Assembly (NCBI RefSeq): GCF_000699445.3
Contig: NC_067202.1
Span: 2,479,929 to 2,543,928, forward strand
Length of the DNA: 64,000 bases
Reading direction: 5' to 3'
Source of the DNA: Schistosoma haematobium
Taxonomy: Eukaryota; Platyhelminthes; Trematoda; Strigeidida; Schistosomatidae
Shown here one piece after another: positions 12,220 through 25,000 of this stretch; the first letter of the stretch is position 1; every line of letters begins with the position of its first letter. A model generated the notes under the pieces. The model ran no database searches. It was not told where the DNA came from and worked only from the letters and a program-made list of their open reading frames with translations. The position numbers were made by a program, and so were the translations under genes.

Positions 12220-12360
12220 TTTACCAATTTCTTTTCCTCTTTTATTGTTAACATACCTAGGTTCCTGCCTGGAGGATTTGGTGATCCCCTGCTACTAGAC
12301 ACGGAAGCCTCTTAAGCGCAAGCTTCTTCTATTCCGTCCACAACCATTTGAACCATTTGA

Positions 12361-14222
12361 ATCTGTAGATACAAACCATAAAACACTGAATCACCCACAA
12401 TACAGATGTAACTACTTAGTGGTTATAGTCACTCAGGTCCTGGAAACCTATGAGGACCGTATAGCAAAAGTTTTCAAGAGTTCTAGGACATTTTCGGTGG
12501 GAGGTAAAACTTTCAGCTGCTTTCAGACCAAAATATTCATGGAGGGTGAGTGTTTATAGGAAGTTTGGGTGTGTTATACAACCAGCTAGATCATGTTTTA
12601 TGAAACATTGTGAGCTGCTGAAACTGGTCCGAAGGATCATGATAAAACAATATTGGGTTCTTGTGTGATGCGAAATCAGTTTGGCTGGGTCAACTTCGCT
12701 TGTCATAAACGGTGATACAGAGTAACCGGGTTTTTAACAACACATTATCAAATAATGAGCTTTGGCATGACACTCATCTCTCCTGTTCCTCTAATCGCGT
12801 GACATTGGGATGTAAAAAAGAATTTCTTGAGTGTCTAGAGCCTCCTACTTATATACCTTTTCGTTCCGGTACCATGTGGTGAAACTCACTGTCTCACCAT
12901 CTAGCAATGATGTTTCTTACTGATTATGTAAAGATAAATTCGGTTCGACCTGGACACTAATTACTGCGACTAACACTTACTTTAGGTCTTCTTACGTTAT
13001 CAAAAAGATAGAAAATGGAATTGGGACTAAACAATTGCATTCACGGTGGTCTAGGAGTATATTCCATGTGTATCCCTACAACCACTCAATAAACTACATA
13101 GAAAGTTAACAAAAGGATCTATCTGTGTATGAGAATCTCCGTCAATGTTTCACATGTCCTTTAGGGAAAAAATTTAGTTCGATTCTTCTTCTCAAAAATT
13201 TGGATATTTCAGCCTGGCAGTTTTTCAAACTTCCAAACTTTGCCGGGTAACTTGAGTCGCTTTTCTCATGTTGGTGCACGTTCCAAAGCTTTTTATTTGT
13301 AACACTAGCGATACAGTAAGATAGAAACGACGGTCTTAAATCATTAATTAATTGATTGGTTGGTTTGGTACTTTTGATTGGGCAGTTGCAGTTAGTTGGA
13401 AGCTAATTGGATGATTCAGAGTCTAGTAATTGAGCCGAGAATTTTCTAATCCTCGATTAGTTGGGTATGTATACTCATCTAATTGGTGTATTCACTCTAG
13501 CGGCAATTCCAACCGAATGATCGAGTTTCGCATTGCATTATTGTGGTTTCGGTACCGAGTTTCCCTATTTTTGGGTTTCCCCCAAAGTCGTAAGAAATAT
13601 GGTTTTCCCCAAAGTTCGAGAAAATTTCGGTGTTTTTGTGTCATCTACCTAAAGTTTTCTATTGCAGTTCCCCCAAAATTTATCAAAAAACGGACAAAAT
13701 TTCCCCCAAAATAACAAGGTTGGGTAGTCGACTTGTCTCACTATAATTTTAGTCCAGTTCATTTACGCAACATGACTTGCAGCTTATCTAAAATTTCTAG
13801 AAGTTCACACAAGATTTTCTTTTATCCCTAGCGTCTCATTTTTTCGCCTTTACTTCTACTACAAAACAAAAATTTTGACACAGGATACTAGATTTAGATC
13901 TGCTTGATAGAATACATTTACTAGGAACGGAATCGTTGTTTGCAAGGAGATTAACAGTCGGTTTACTGTCACACATCATTATAAATGTAAATTTTGATTG
14001 TCGTTGACGAAGTCATAGTTGACGATGAATGCGTTATTCGCTAAAAATGTGTCCTAATTTCAAACTCCGTATGAACACGCGTACTCTCACTACACAAGTT
14101 TAATTTGTATCAGCGTAACACACGTGCGGAAGTAGGTACGTAGATAAGTGATGGTTTGTCAGGAATTTCTGGCTACAGTACAAACACTTCCAGGGCACTA
14201 TAATGCCTCTCTACTACATCAA
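12361..14222. other. Unassigned sequence
   Basis: No gene or repeat family recognised. A short + strand frame at 13430-13714 overlaps several C/A-rich TTTCCCCCAAA stretches and looks non-coding. Confidence 0.4.
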
Positions 14223-14925
14223 TGTCAGCCAGTCATCTACAACGTAGGACCAGGCATATATATTCATCAGTCCAAGTTGCCATACCTTATTAGTACAAGA
14301 TAAACACAAAATTCATAGTAGTTACTTCAATGGTGGTAATATATAGAAGGAGGATTGCATATAAAGATATAGTGCAAAAAGAAAGAATTAGTTGGTAGAA
14401 AGAAAGGTATGAAGTAATTTTAATCACAGTTTAAGGGGAGACAGAGAGTGTATACACCTGCACCATCGTGATCGATTTCGAGCCATATCACTCAGTCTCC
14501 AACCAGTGGTTACGATAGTTGCACTGACCCCAACCAGGTAGTCTGCATCCACCAACATGGCTAAGACTAGAATTTTGACTTCAAGGGCTGATGCCATGTT
14601 TTGGTTTGGCCTCCCCTAACTTTCTTCCAACTGTCTCTAACACTAGTTAACATTATGCATCATGACTATCGGTGTTCAGGCATATGCAACACGTGACCCA
14701 AACATCTCAGTCGACGAAAATTTACAACCTCCTTAACTGATTTACCGTCATTCCCTGATGCCTTACGTATAACCTCAGCATTACTTACTCGGTGATCACA
14801 GCAGATGCAAGCAATATTTCTAAGACATCTGTGACCAAATAGTAGTAACTTACGAGTATCTTCTACTCTTAATGGCCAAGTTTCGCAGTCGTAAAGTAGA
14901 ACAGAACTGCTGCGAAGTATACTCG

Positions 14926-15459
14926 CCCCGACTGTTTCTGCTACTTTGAAGTGGTGGTCGGGCTTGCCTATTGTGATGAACCAATCGAGCTATACTGGCC
15001 GGAACAATCGTTCCTCAAGGTCCTACCATACCAGACAAGTCTGTTGAAGAGCGCTAAGGCTAAAAGCAACAAACCCAAGGTCCGAAGGCGAAGTCGTACT
15101 GCTGACTGTACAGAGGTGTGACAGCAGTAAGGTGTTTCCTTCAGATAACTGGCATAACAGCGATGCTGCCTTCCTACAAGGAGGGGTGGGGTTAGAAAAG
15201 GTCGACTCTAGGGATGCACATCTCAACAAGTGTGGAGCTAACATGAAAATTACCCACAAAATGGTGTGTGACCGACCTCAAGCAGTTGTACCTTGGGCAC
15301 TGTGATCACGCTCTCAGGTCACTAAGATCCCCTCTAACCCAATTTCCTTTTCAGCTACCTCTAGAAGGACCCTTCCACAGTGTGGGCGACCGGGAAGTGA
15401 TAACCGCCATCACACCTCTAACAGCATTCAAGATCACAGTATTCATAATCAATCTCCTT
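14926..15459. repeat. Repeat F inserted in RTE-B
   Basis: Block absent from the other RTE-B copies. It resembles 47810-48235 (shared TATCGTGATGAACC-like, GCGAAGTCATACTG and GATGCTGCCTTC stretches) and, in part, 55990-56045 (CTTCCACAGTGTGGGC and following). It contains no clear frame or terminal repeat, and its family is unknown. Confidence 0.6.
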
Positions 15460-15484
15460 TAATTGACAGACAGATATCTCGGCT

Positions 15485-16036
15485 TCAAAATAGGTGATGT
15501 AAGTTGGCAAAAAGCAAACGAGGTTTCTGAATCCGCGCACAGATTTCATCAGACACCGACCCATGAGGACTGATCAGACTTCCAAGATAAGTGAAGTTGT
15601 CGACGCGTTCGACTACTTCACTCCCTATCCTTAGTTCAGGTGTTGACGCAGACCAATCCTGAAGTAACAACTTGCATTTAAAGGGAGAGAAGCGCATTCA
15701 AAACATTCTGGCATTGTTGCTCAGTGCTACCAGAAGACTCTACATCTTATCACCATCCTCACCAAACAGGGCTATATCATCTGCGTATTCTAAGTCGATA
15801 AGTGGATCTCTTGGGAGGAGATCAATGTCCGAGAACTCAGTCGACGAGAACGTTGTCTCCCGCAGTATGTCTACGATGAAATTGAACAAAAATGGAGATA
15901 GTGGACAACCTTGACGGACACCACTTGACGTCGCAAAATCATATGACAGTTCTCCATAAGCTATGACTCGACTAGTAGTGTTTGAGTAAAGAGCCTTCAC
16001 AAGGTCTACGTATTTATGAGGTACTTCTAAGTACAC
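15485..16036 (-). pseudogene. Partial RTE-B reverse transcriptase
   Basis: Two frames on the - strand (15740-16036 and 15485-15697). The first holds SSGVRQGCPLSPFLFNFIVD and the catalytic EYADDIALFGED, then a stop. The second holds MRFSPFKCKLLLQDW and [15 protein letters not shown]. The N-terminal RT and endonuclease are missing. Confidence 0.8.
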
Positions 16037-17394
16037 TTCTGATGACCGTTACATGTCAATACATTCTACATGACTACTGATTTATCTGCTGTTATGCTCT
16101 TTCGTTACTGGCCAAATGAGCTGTCACAGATATACCAGACAGAAGAGTTTTTCTCGACAATTCTATTTTCAAAAGCTGTGATAGAATCATATTTGTATGG
16201 GTTTATTGAGATTCACATTAGCTCACTGAGGTTAAAAGGTCAGTGGCTTGTGTCAGTTCTTTTACTACTAAGTTTCTGTGAGTATCTAGTCCTCTCTTGA
16301 ATGAATCAACTGAAGATGCGGAAAATACTCCTAGTAGTGTGTCTCAAGAGTTAATTACTCGGTGACAAAACCCTTATACCAATAGGGATTTTGTTCCTTG
16401 TTGGTTTTTAAACTCTTCTGCTATGTCCCAGTTAATCTCACCTAGTTTTAAGCAAAAGAGAGAGTATATTAGGTCCAAAATCATTTCTTAGTTTTCTGAA
16501 CATAAATATTAGATCACTTCTTAATCAGCTGTAGGGCAGAGTAAGAATGTATAACTTCTGAAGATGCGCTTTGTGTATTTAATTGCACAGATAGTTGTTC
16601 TCTGTAATTTTCTCCAAGTTATCAGGGGCTTGCAGTGTGAACGCAGTTTTCAAGTTTTGATCTTACCAATGTTGTGAAGAAGTTCTTCATCATACATAAA
16701 ATGAATTGGAATCAAGGCTTAGAGTTTGTAATGATGGGCAAAATAGATTATTGACAAATAAATAAATCATGAAGCTGAATAGAATTCATGGGATATATGA
16801 CAGAATAAGGGTCAAGAATGCAACCATAGTATGAGAGGTTTTCATGTGATTTTAAACTGGTGGGTCATCATAATTCAGTCAGTCAGTTAGTAACAACGTA
16901 GAACTTCGTACGTACTTACATCAGTTCGAGTTGATAAGGATCGATAAAAAATGACTCTGGAATAATAACATTGTAATGGTTGTTAGTGAAATATATTCAA
17001 ATCTAAAAAAATGGAGATAACACAACGTGTGAATTCAAGATAAAATCAGTAACAAACACAATAAAGTTTTAAACTAATACACAAAGAAAAATACAGACAG
17101 AAAAGAACCTGTTCATAACATTCATTTCCCTATATACGTATGATGATGATTGTACATGCCTTGAGAATAAAACTGTCTAAAAGAAAATTTTCTCTAAATT
17201 AAAAGTTACATCAGGTAACATTGAATATTTTGTTCTGCAAACGAATATTATATCAAAAGTACTCGGCCTATGAATGTTTTTGATATGGTTTATAAAGTAA
17301 AAGGTATGCTTACTCTGAGAGTAAATGTCTTTAAAAAATTACTTGCATATTTTGGAACGATTGAATGAGCGGTGGTGGGTTACTAAACGTAGGT
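16037..17394. other. Mostly unassigned, one short RTE-B tail
   Basis: Nothing recognised except 16875-16936, a - strand RTE-B 3' end fragment (CAGTCAGTCAGTTAG, then the AACGTAGAACTTCGTACG variant also seen at 41915). Confidence 0.45.
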
Positions 17395-17660
17395 GGCGAA
17401 TTGATTAATGAGGTTGTAAATCATGATTGACTGAAATGTTTGAGACTTGTCTTACTTCATGCCTTCCACATGCAGTGTTGCCTGATGTAGGAGTAAGTTG
17501 TAAGTAAACTAGAGGCGGTCAGACTGAAACGTGTGATCAGTCTACGTAGTCATTGACTATCGATCTGAGCCATGTTTATGGATGCAGACTACCTGATTAG
17601 GTGAGGTCCGTGTGATAACAACGATCAGTTAGTGGAGACATGTGATATGGCTCCTAGTTG
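17395..17660 (+). mobile_element. Degraded RTE-B fragment
   Basis: Diverged sense copy of the RTE-B 3' region: GCAGACTACCTGATTAGGTG and the GATATGGCTCCTAG region correspond to the copy at 18339-18735. No protein frame survives. Confidence 0.6.
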
Positions 17661-18338
17661 GTTACAACGATACAAATACATTTACACTTTATCTTACTCT
17701 AGATCTTCAGTTGCAGCATTCCTTCATGTAAACCTCAGTTTGTCTTCTCGAAATATATTTTCAGTGTTTAGTTTTTGTCATTGCTGTTGTCGCTACAATT
17801 ACTGGGACTCCTTCGCCATTCGTCTGGTTGATTTCTTATTTCATTTTGATGTCGTGTGACAACGCACGTCTTTTCATGACTAAGATAGTCATGACTCACT
17901 GACTGGTTCATCCACATAATATCAGATGACGTACTAAAAACTTGTCTACCATCTGATTTAGCTCGATTAATTGTGAGGGCTATTAAAACCTTGTCAGAAA
18001 AAGTAATACCTTTGACTGAATAGTTCCAAGTTGAGCGCCTAAAAAAATCAAGCTACAGATTTATTCTTTATGCTAAAGAACAGCTTATTCTACTACTTAA
18101 CAGTTTTAATTTGTACATCTTTAGAACTCCGTAGAATGTAATCATAAATTTCATCATTAAGTAACATATATTGTTTACTTGTCATCTGAGCTGTTCATTT
18201 TAAGTTAATGGACATTATATTGGTTTCTAATAAATGTATTTGAATACATCCAATCATGGTTGCAGTGATGTCTATAATTACACCATTGGAACGAAATGAA
18301 GCCAGGTGGTTATCATCAAATTTAGTTTTATGATGTAA

Positions 18339-18735
18339 AACGTGGCATCAGTGCTTGACGTCACTAACTTTTGATCTGAGCCATGTTGGTAGATACAGAC
18401 TACTTGGTTGGGGGTCCGCGTGACTATCGTAACCAATGGTTGGAGACTCTTGATGACATGGCTTAGAATCGATCACAATGGCGTCGATGTATACACTCTA
18501 TGTCTTCCCTTAAACTATGAGATTAAAATCACTTCATATCTTTCTTACTATGAACTAATTCTTTCTTCCTGTACTATATCCTTATATGCAATCTTTCTTT
18601 TATATATTACAACCACTGAACTAACTAATTCTATGAATCCGGTGTTCATGTTGTTGTGTTAATGAGGTATGGCAACTTGGACCGATGCATATATATGCCT
18701 GGTCCTACGTTTTAGTTGACTAACTGATTTTTATA
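18339..18735 (+). mobile_element. RTE-B 3' fragment just upstream of TXNL1
   Basis: Sense 3' end of RTE-B with CATGTTGGTAGATACAGAC, GAGGTATGGCAACTTGGACC, and the tail GTTGACTAACTGATT. It ends about 65 bp before the TXNL1 start codon, so the gene has little room for a conventional unique promoter between the two. Confidence 0.82.
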
Positions 18736-18784
18736 ATATATTTTCTAAAGTAAATTGATGTTTCATCTTTGAAATTTTATTTTA

Positions 18785-18800
18785 GAAATTTGCTTATTAG
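18785..18800 (+). promoter_or_regulatory. Acceptor-like sites before the TXNL1 ATG
   Basis: A T-rich run, GAAATTTTATTTTAG, ends with AG at 18785, 15 nt before the ATG. A second AG directly precedes the ATG (18799-18800). Either could accept the schistosome spliced leader or join an upstream 5' UTR exon. This is a sequence-based guess. Confidence 0.4.
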
Positions 18801-19010
18801 ATGGCTACTGTGATTAATATCACAGATAAACATCATCTTGAACAAATTTTACAACAGGCAAATAATGTAACAAATGGTCCAAGCATTGTAGTAATGGATT
18901 TTTATGCTTCATGGTGTCGTCCTTGTTCAGATATAGCTCCTGTCTTTCAAGAATTAAGCATCAAGTATAAAAATATGAAATTTGTTAAAATTGATGTTGA
19001 TAAACTTGAG
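18801..19010 (+). CDS. TXNL1: TXNL1 coding exon 1
   Basis: 70 codons, ATG to GAG|GTAAAC, phase 0. Encodes the first half of the thioredoxin fold, with [20 protein letters not shown] and [10 protein letters not shown]. Confidence 0.95.
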
Positions 19011-22000
19011 GTAAACATTTAATGATACTTTTTAATTTTAACATCAGTCAATCAGTTTGTCATAAACAATGTAAAACCTGAAATACAGCATGGATTATTT
19101 CAAGTTGCTACTACACCACATCAACAAACCGAGATAAAATTATTTCAAGACAAATTTCAAAGTAGTAACAGTATCTATAGTAATGATACAGATTGGGTAT
19201 CAAAAAAGAAATGTAAGGGAATTTTAGGACTAACAATCTGAGGGGAGAGGAAGTGTGAATTCACCTCCCCCATTCCGAAAGATTCCGAGCCATATCACCC
19301 AAAGTCGCTAACCATTGATTACGGTAATTATACGGACACAAACCAGATAGTCTACATCTAACCTATACGGCTCAGTTGAAATGTCAATGACCCCATTAAT
19401 TGGTGTCATGTCTTGATTTGACCCCTTCTAGATTCCGACCTACTCGTCGAGGTAGGCGGTGACGAAGATTCGATGCCCCATCAATCCATTTGCCGTATTT
19501 ACTGGTGTCCCACAATTTTCTTTTCTGAATGGCTATTTTACAGAACCATAAAGTAGAAATGAGTGAGTTTTTGCACAGTAAAGATCTTTTGATCGGTAGA
19601 CGGATATCTCACCTACTCCCTAGGTGACATAGTAAGTTGGGAAATTCCAACCTGGCTTTCTGAATCCATGCCGAGATTTCATCAGATATCAACCCACCAA
19701 GATTGATTAGATAAGTAAAAATATCGACTCATTCAACTAATTCGCCCCGTATGATGGTTACGTTAATCTTTGGGCATATAAACATAAACATTTAGCTTTT
19801 TTCAACTTTATAATTCAATTCAAATAACACTGTAATTGTTAAGTCTTATATTCACTAAATTAATACTACTGGTCAAACTTCAGTCCTCCCATTAACATCA
19901 TGGCGCTTTGACGGGCAATATAGTTTAGAACTCAGGATTTAAACGTTTATTAGTAAATATCCAGTCTTAGCATAAAGAACAACCTCACATTTATGTTTCT
20001 ACAAGAAGTAGCATTCTGATTAAATTGAATTAGACTCTGCCACGTAAGGTATGTTATGAGTTTCAAAGATAAGGTGTATATATAGGTTATTAGTATTTGA
20101 ACATATTTGATCAAAATACTCGCATGGAATGAAACCGCTGACTGACTATTGTTGAGTTTGTGGAATGTTGTTTTGTTAATTAAAGTGTCCCACTTTCGAC
20201 TACCAGGTAGCAAGTTCCATTTCCCATCCATTTACTTCGGCTTATGGAACCGAGTAGTAATACTAGTACTCGCATGTGAAATATAGCTGAAAGCTGAGTA
20301 CACAAATCTTTACCTGGTAAATACTGTCCAGGCTAAGCGTGGGATGAAGCCGGCAAATCGGTCATTGTGACAATAGATTTCTGTTAGATGAGGTGGCCTA
20401 AGTATGTGTTACACATATCCAGCCATCAATCACGTTGACGTATATTGGTGAACTTGTGTAAAAACAGGTTGGAAAAACACTAGCTACATGGAATCAGCTC
20501 ATCAGGTTATTGATTGTTGGAATAAGCGTCGTCCTGAGGTGTACACTTCCTGATTGAGTTTGATAAGATATTCATAATATATGGTTGAAGATTTTAGGTT
20601 ACATGGCTAATAATCGGTCACAATAGTCCAAATATATTTATCCTTTATCTTTTAAATTTTATGTTCTGATACTATCTTATGCTCTTTTCATTTTTTCCCT
20701 ATAAGTATGTTCCTTGCTTCCGGTTTCGTCCAATCAATAATAATGTTATTGTTTTGATTTCTTCAGTATGAATTTATTTTAATTTCTCAGTATCTGGTAG
20801 TTTGAACCAATCCACATGTTTTGCCAAACCTTACACTTAATTATAAACAAAGGTGGATGGCGGTAAGCAGTTAAATCCAAGGCGCACGTCTCGTCCTATT
20901 TGGGACTCGTCAGCTAGATGTGCTCTCATCCCAGAGTTGACGTTCGCTCGAGTATTCGAACTGAATACCGTTCGCTTCAAACGCCATCGCGTTATCCACT
21001 TAGCTACTGAGTCCTGATAGTCACTTGCTTGTGCAATGGGGTGAAGTTTAAATTCACTTGGTATTGTTTACTTGAATCTTCCCGTTGATGTTTAGGACTG
21101 CAATTGCTCAGTCTATTATGGGCATATTTGCATACTGTGCGGGTTGTCTCGATATTTCCTTAGTTCACAATCATTATAAGCCAAGTGAACATCAATTCTG
21201 GGATGCAGGTGCATCCACCTGATGAATCTCGAATAGGATGGAACACGCGTCCTCGATCCCATTGTTAGCCACCATCTATCTTTGTTATCATGCTTGTGAA
21301 TTAAGGCAATATCGAGACAACCAATACAAAATAAACTTACACTTTATTATTTTTTATTTAAATTATCTAAACACAAACATTAATACAAAGGGGCACAAAA
21401 ATATGTATATGGCACACAAAATTTGTTTGAGGGCTACAATACTGTCCATGTACCCCAACCGAAACAGGTGGTTTTCTTAGGAGACCACTCCCCGAGCCTT
21501 TGACCCAGAAATTTAATCTACGAGGCAATGAGGCAGCGTTAAGAGATGCAATCTCATAATAGCCAGCGGCCAAAGATAGGTTAGTACATTATTTGTTCCC
21601 TCAGAATCGTAGAGTAGATATAGGCAATTGGTTTGAAATCAGGGTTTTCCAACTGCCCTAGGTATGTAGACTGTCCGTGCCCTCCATACGGCTTAATCAC
21701 CGGACATTCGTTTTTCATTCTCTCATATTCAGAGTGGTTTTATCTTATTTTTATTGTATGATTAAGTTATTGTATTTTCGAATTCTTTTGCTTGTAAGCT
21801 TTCCCGGGATGTATAAACTGTTGTAGTGTCGTACCTTTCTTAAGTTACTGTCACTTGATTACTGACTCGGTTCTCATCCGTTTATGGTGTAGTAATGCCA
21901 TGAGTTTAACTTCTTAATTACGTTGATGCACGTTCAGGATTTTGCTCTGTTTTATTTTATGAGTGATTCATAAATTTGAACTGTTTGTTAGAAGTTATCC

Positions 22001-25000
22001 GCTTGCTGTATTTTGCTCTGTTGTGACTATCGAGCTAGCGAGCATAGGAGAGCTGGATTCTGTACTAATATTCGGTAAGACTGATTAAGAGTTCTATTCT
22101 CGCTCACTTGGTTGACAGAGGTCATCACGTTGAACTGAATAAAGCTTTTAAGGTTATCTACCATATTCCATCAAATTTACCATATGGTTTACCAGTGCGT
22201 CTTTTGCACATTGCCGAAGCCATTGCAATCCATGTTCACAAACTTAACCTTTGCATCTAAAAGGAGTTTGTATTCGTTAAATTTTATTCTCGGCTGTGAT
22301 CTCACTACTAGTTATCCGAAGGACTATCGGTACTAGATAGACAGTCTATATGAAATAATCAGTACTATGAATATACCAATATAACCACTCTCTCGTAATA
22401 CCGTCCGATCACATATGCCCCAAAGATAACTAACAAGAAATCTGTTTTTTTTTTCTACCTTATCACCGTATTTAGATAACTTGTGGTGGCTCGTGGATCT
22501 GACTCCAAGATCGTATAAATGTTTGCTATCGCTGATTCTCGTATATCTTCGTCGACTTAAATCGCGTTATCCAATAACGGAATTAAATAAGTCGAATAAC
22601 GAGAATTGATTTGTGAATACATATATTCTGTATATGAAGTGAATGAAACAGAGCCAAGCAAAATGACGCACAGGGAGGATGGCTGGGATGCCAACTCCAT
22701 TTTAATTAAGGGTTACTCAATATTTATAGTCAGACAAAATAAGCTACAGACATACAATGAGTCATGGGACATGAAGTGTACACACATATACGCTCATGTG
22801 AAAACAGCCAAGGCTAATAAGCGAATAATTAACAAGGTCAAAATATGGCTCAAGTAAAATGAATAAAATAGGATGTCCGGAAGTTAGAATAAGGTATATG
22901 GGCTTGCCATAATAACTGACACTACAAACTTTACCGATCATAGCTTCCTGCTAGGAGTTCAGGTAGTCCATCTTCAAAGGTAGTCTCTAGTGTGCAGATT
23001 ACTATTAGTGTTATTACTGATGTTTCTTTTCAATCTGCATTTTTTATACTTTAGGACGTTGCACAACGTTACAATGTCAGATCATTACCTACGTTTATAT
23101 TTCTACGTGGAGCTGAACAAATTGATCGGATTACCGGTGGAGTTCCACAAAAGTTAAGAGATAAAGTACAAGAACTTGCTCTCTCTGGATCAGACTCTCA
23201 TGAAAGTGGCTCAAATAAAAGCCCACAGTCTTCTAAACAAGTACGCATCCTTTTACTTCGAATCAATTTTCATACGGGATTGACATTTAACTTTTTTTCT
23301 AAATGTTCTGATTTCGTTGTTACTATTTAAACATGACAATTATAACACTGTGACTCAGTGTAGTGCAACAACTTTTAATCGTCGGGTAAATCATTTCAAA
23401 ACTGACTCCACATACACTTTAGTTCAGCAAACAAAGTGTGCATTCATACAGTTGAAGGAAATCTGGAGCTCAAAACAACTGTTAGCCAACACTTAAGTCG
23501 GAATTTTTAATACAAAATTCAAGACAGTTCTCTTGTACAGAGTTGAAACTTTAAGAACTACTGCAACCATGATCAAAAAGGTCCAGATATTTATAAACAG
23601 TTGTTTACGCAAGATACTCTAGATTCGTTGGTTAGAAACCATCAGAAACAACCTACTATGGGACAAAACGAATCAGTTTCCAGTTGAAAAGTAAATTAGG
23701 AAAAGAAGCTAGAGGTGGATAAGACACGCATTGCGGAGACCGTCAAACTGCATCATGAGGCAAGCCCTAACTTGGAGTCCTCAAGGAGATAAGAAAAGGG
23801 AAGACCAAATAACACGTTCCTTCGGGAATTGGAGACAGACATCAAAATAATGAATAACACTTAGCAACGACTGCAAAGGAAAGCCCAGAACAGAATTGTT
23901 TGCAGACTTCTTTTGGGCAGCCTATAATCCATGAGGAGTAAGAGGTGTTGAGTACACTACGGTTTAGGGCGGGTTGTAAATGGTATTTTGGACTTCAGTT
24001 ACAAAATGTATAACTTAGAGTGTAATTCGCTTCTATCTTGTACTTGATTACTTAGTAATTGGATTGGGAAACTACTAAATCAGGTCACAATATATATTTA
24101 CCTTAGAAGTATTTGATCATAGAATAGTGTAATTTATGATTTATGACAATAGGACAAGTGGATCATTCCTTTTGTAATTGTCGATCATTTTCTTTATATG
24201 TAGGCCAGGATGCCATTCGACTGTCCAGATTGGACAAAATGGTTTTCTCAGGTAGCCCCACTCCTCAATCTTTTGATGTAGAGGTCTCATCTACAATACA
24301 GTGAAGCTACGTCAAGAGATGCTATTTCATGGAAGCCAGTTACCAAAATAGGTTGATGTGGTGTGACAACTTGAATCAATATTCACTTTTTCCAAGGTTC
24401 TATTTTGCGTTTGACTAATATAGTTTCTAATCATCACGTTCATGTATATCTGATCGTTTCATTTTTTAAATCTCTTCTTTACTAATAGTATGATATGGAT
24501 ATATTATTGTCAAAAAATCAATGTGAATGTTTAAATGAAGATGATACACATTCACTTGCTCAATTATTAAATTCCTCTGAAAATAATAATTCCAAGGCAT
24601 ATTTACTGTCAGATACAGATGAACAGGTTAGTGTGCGTGTTTAATATACATCAAGTTTTATCTATTTATTTATTTAAACACATAAACATTGGTACAAGGA
24701 GGCACCAAACAGATATGCACCACACTCCGTCATTCGATTTGTGTGAGGGCTGCCTAGATGCCCAAACCGAAATAGGTAGTTTTCTTAGGGGACTACACTC
24801 AGAGCCTTCGACCTAAAGGTCTAATCCACAAGCTAGTGGAGCAATGTCAGGAGATGCAGTCTCATGGTAGCCGGCGACCAAAGAGAGAACGAAAAGCGAA
24901 TGTCCGGAGCTTTAACCGGGTTAGTGGATATGGAGAATCTACATTGAGGAGTTGGAAAACCCTGATTCCAAACCAATGATGTACATGGACTCCAGTATCC

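Larger units (their letters stand above)
8163..12360 (+). mobile_element. CR1-type LINE, nearly full length
   Basis: Two-ORF non-LTR retrotransposon. ORF1 is followed by an ORF2 with APE endonuclease and RT, 125 bp downstream. ORF1 is open upstream of its first in-window GTG back to about 8127 with no ATG, so the copy seems 5'-truncated around 8160. The 3' end is placed after two AACCATTTG-like units (about 12340-12360), resembling the short tandem ends of CR1 elements. CR1 placement rests on the RT motifs (LDFSKAFDKVNH, GFPQGSVLGPLLFLIYINDL, FADDVK) and the RRM-like ORF1. It is probably of the SR1 or Perere type described in schistosomes; I cannot tell which. Confidence 0.82.
14223..16036 (-). 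mobile_element. RTE-B LINE copy, 5'-truncated, with an insertion
   Basis: Antisense copy. Its 3' end lies at the left (GTCAGCCAGTCATC, the complement of an ACTG-type tail) and it is truncated inside the RT at 16036. A foreign block of about 530 bp (14926-15459) sits between the RT C-terminal region and the 3' part. Comparison with the RTE-B copy at 60975-63440 shows the same sequence without the block. Confidence 0.8.
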
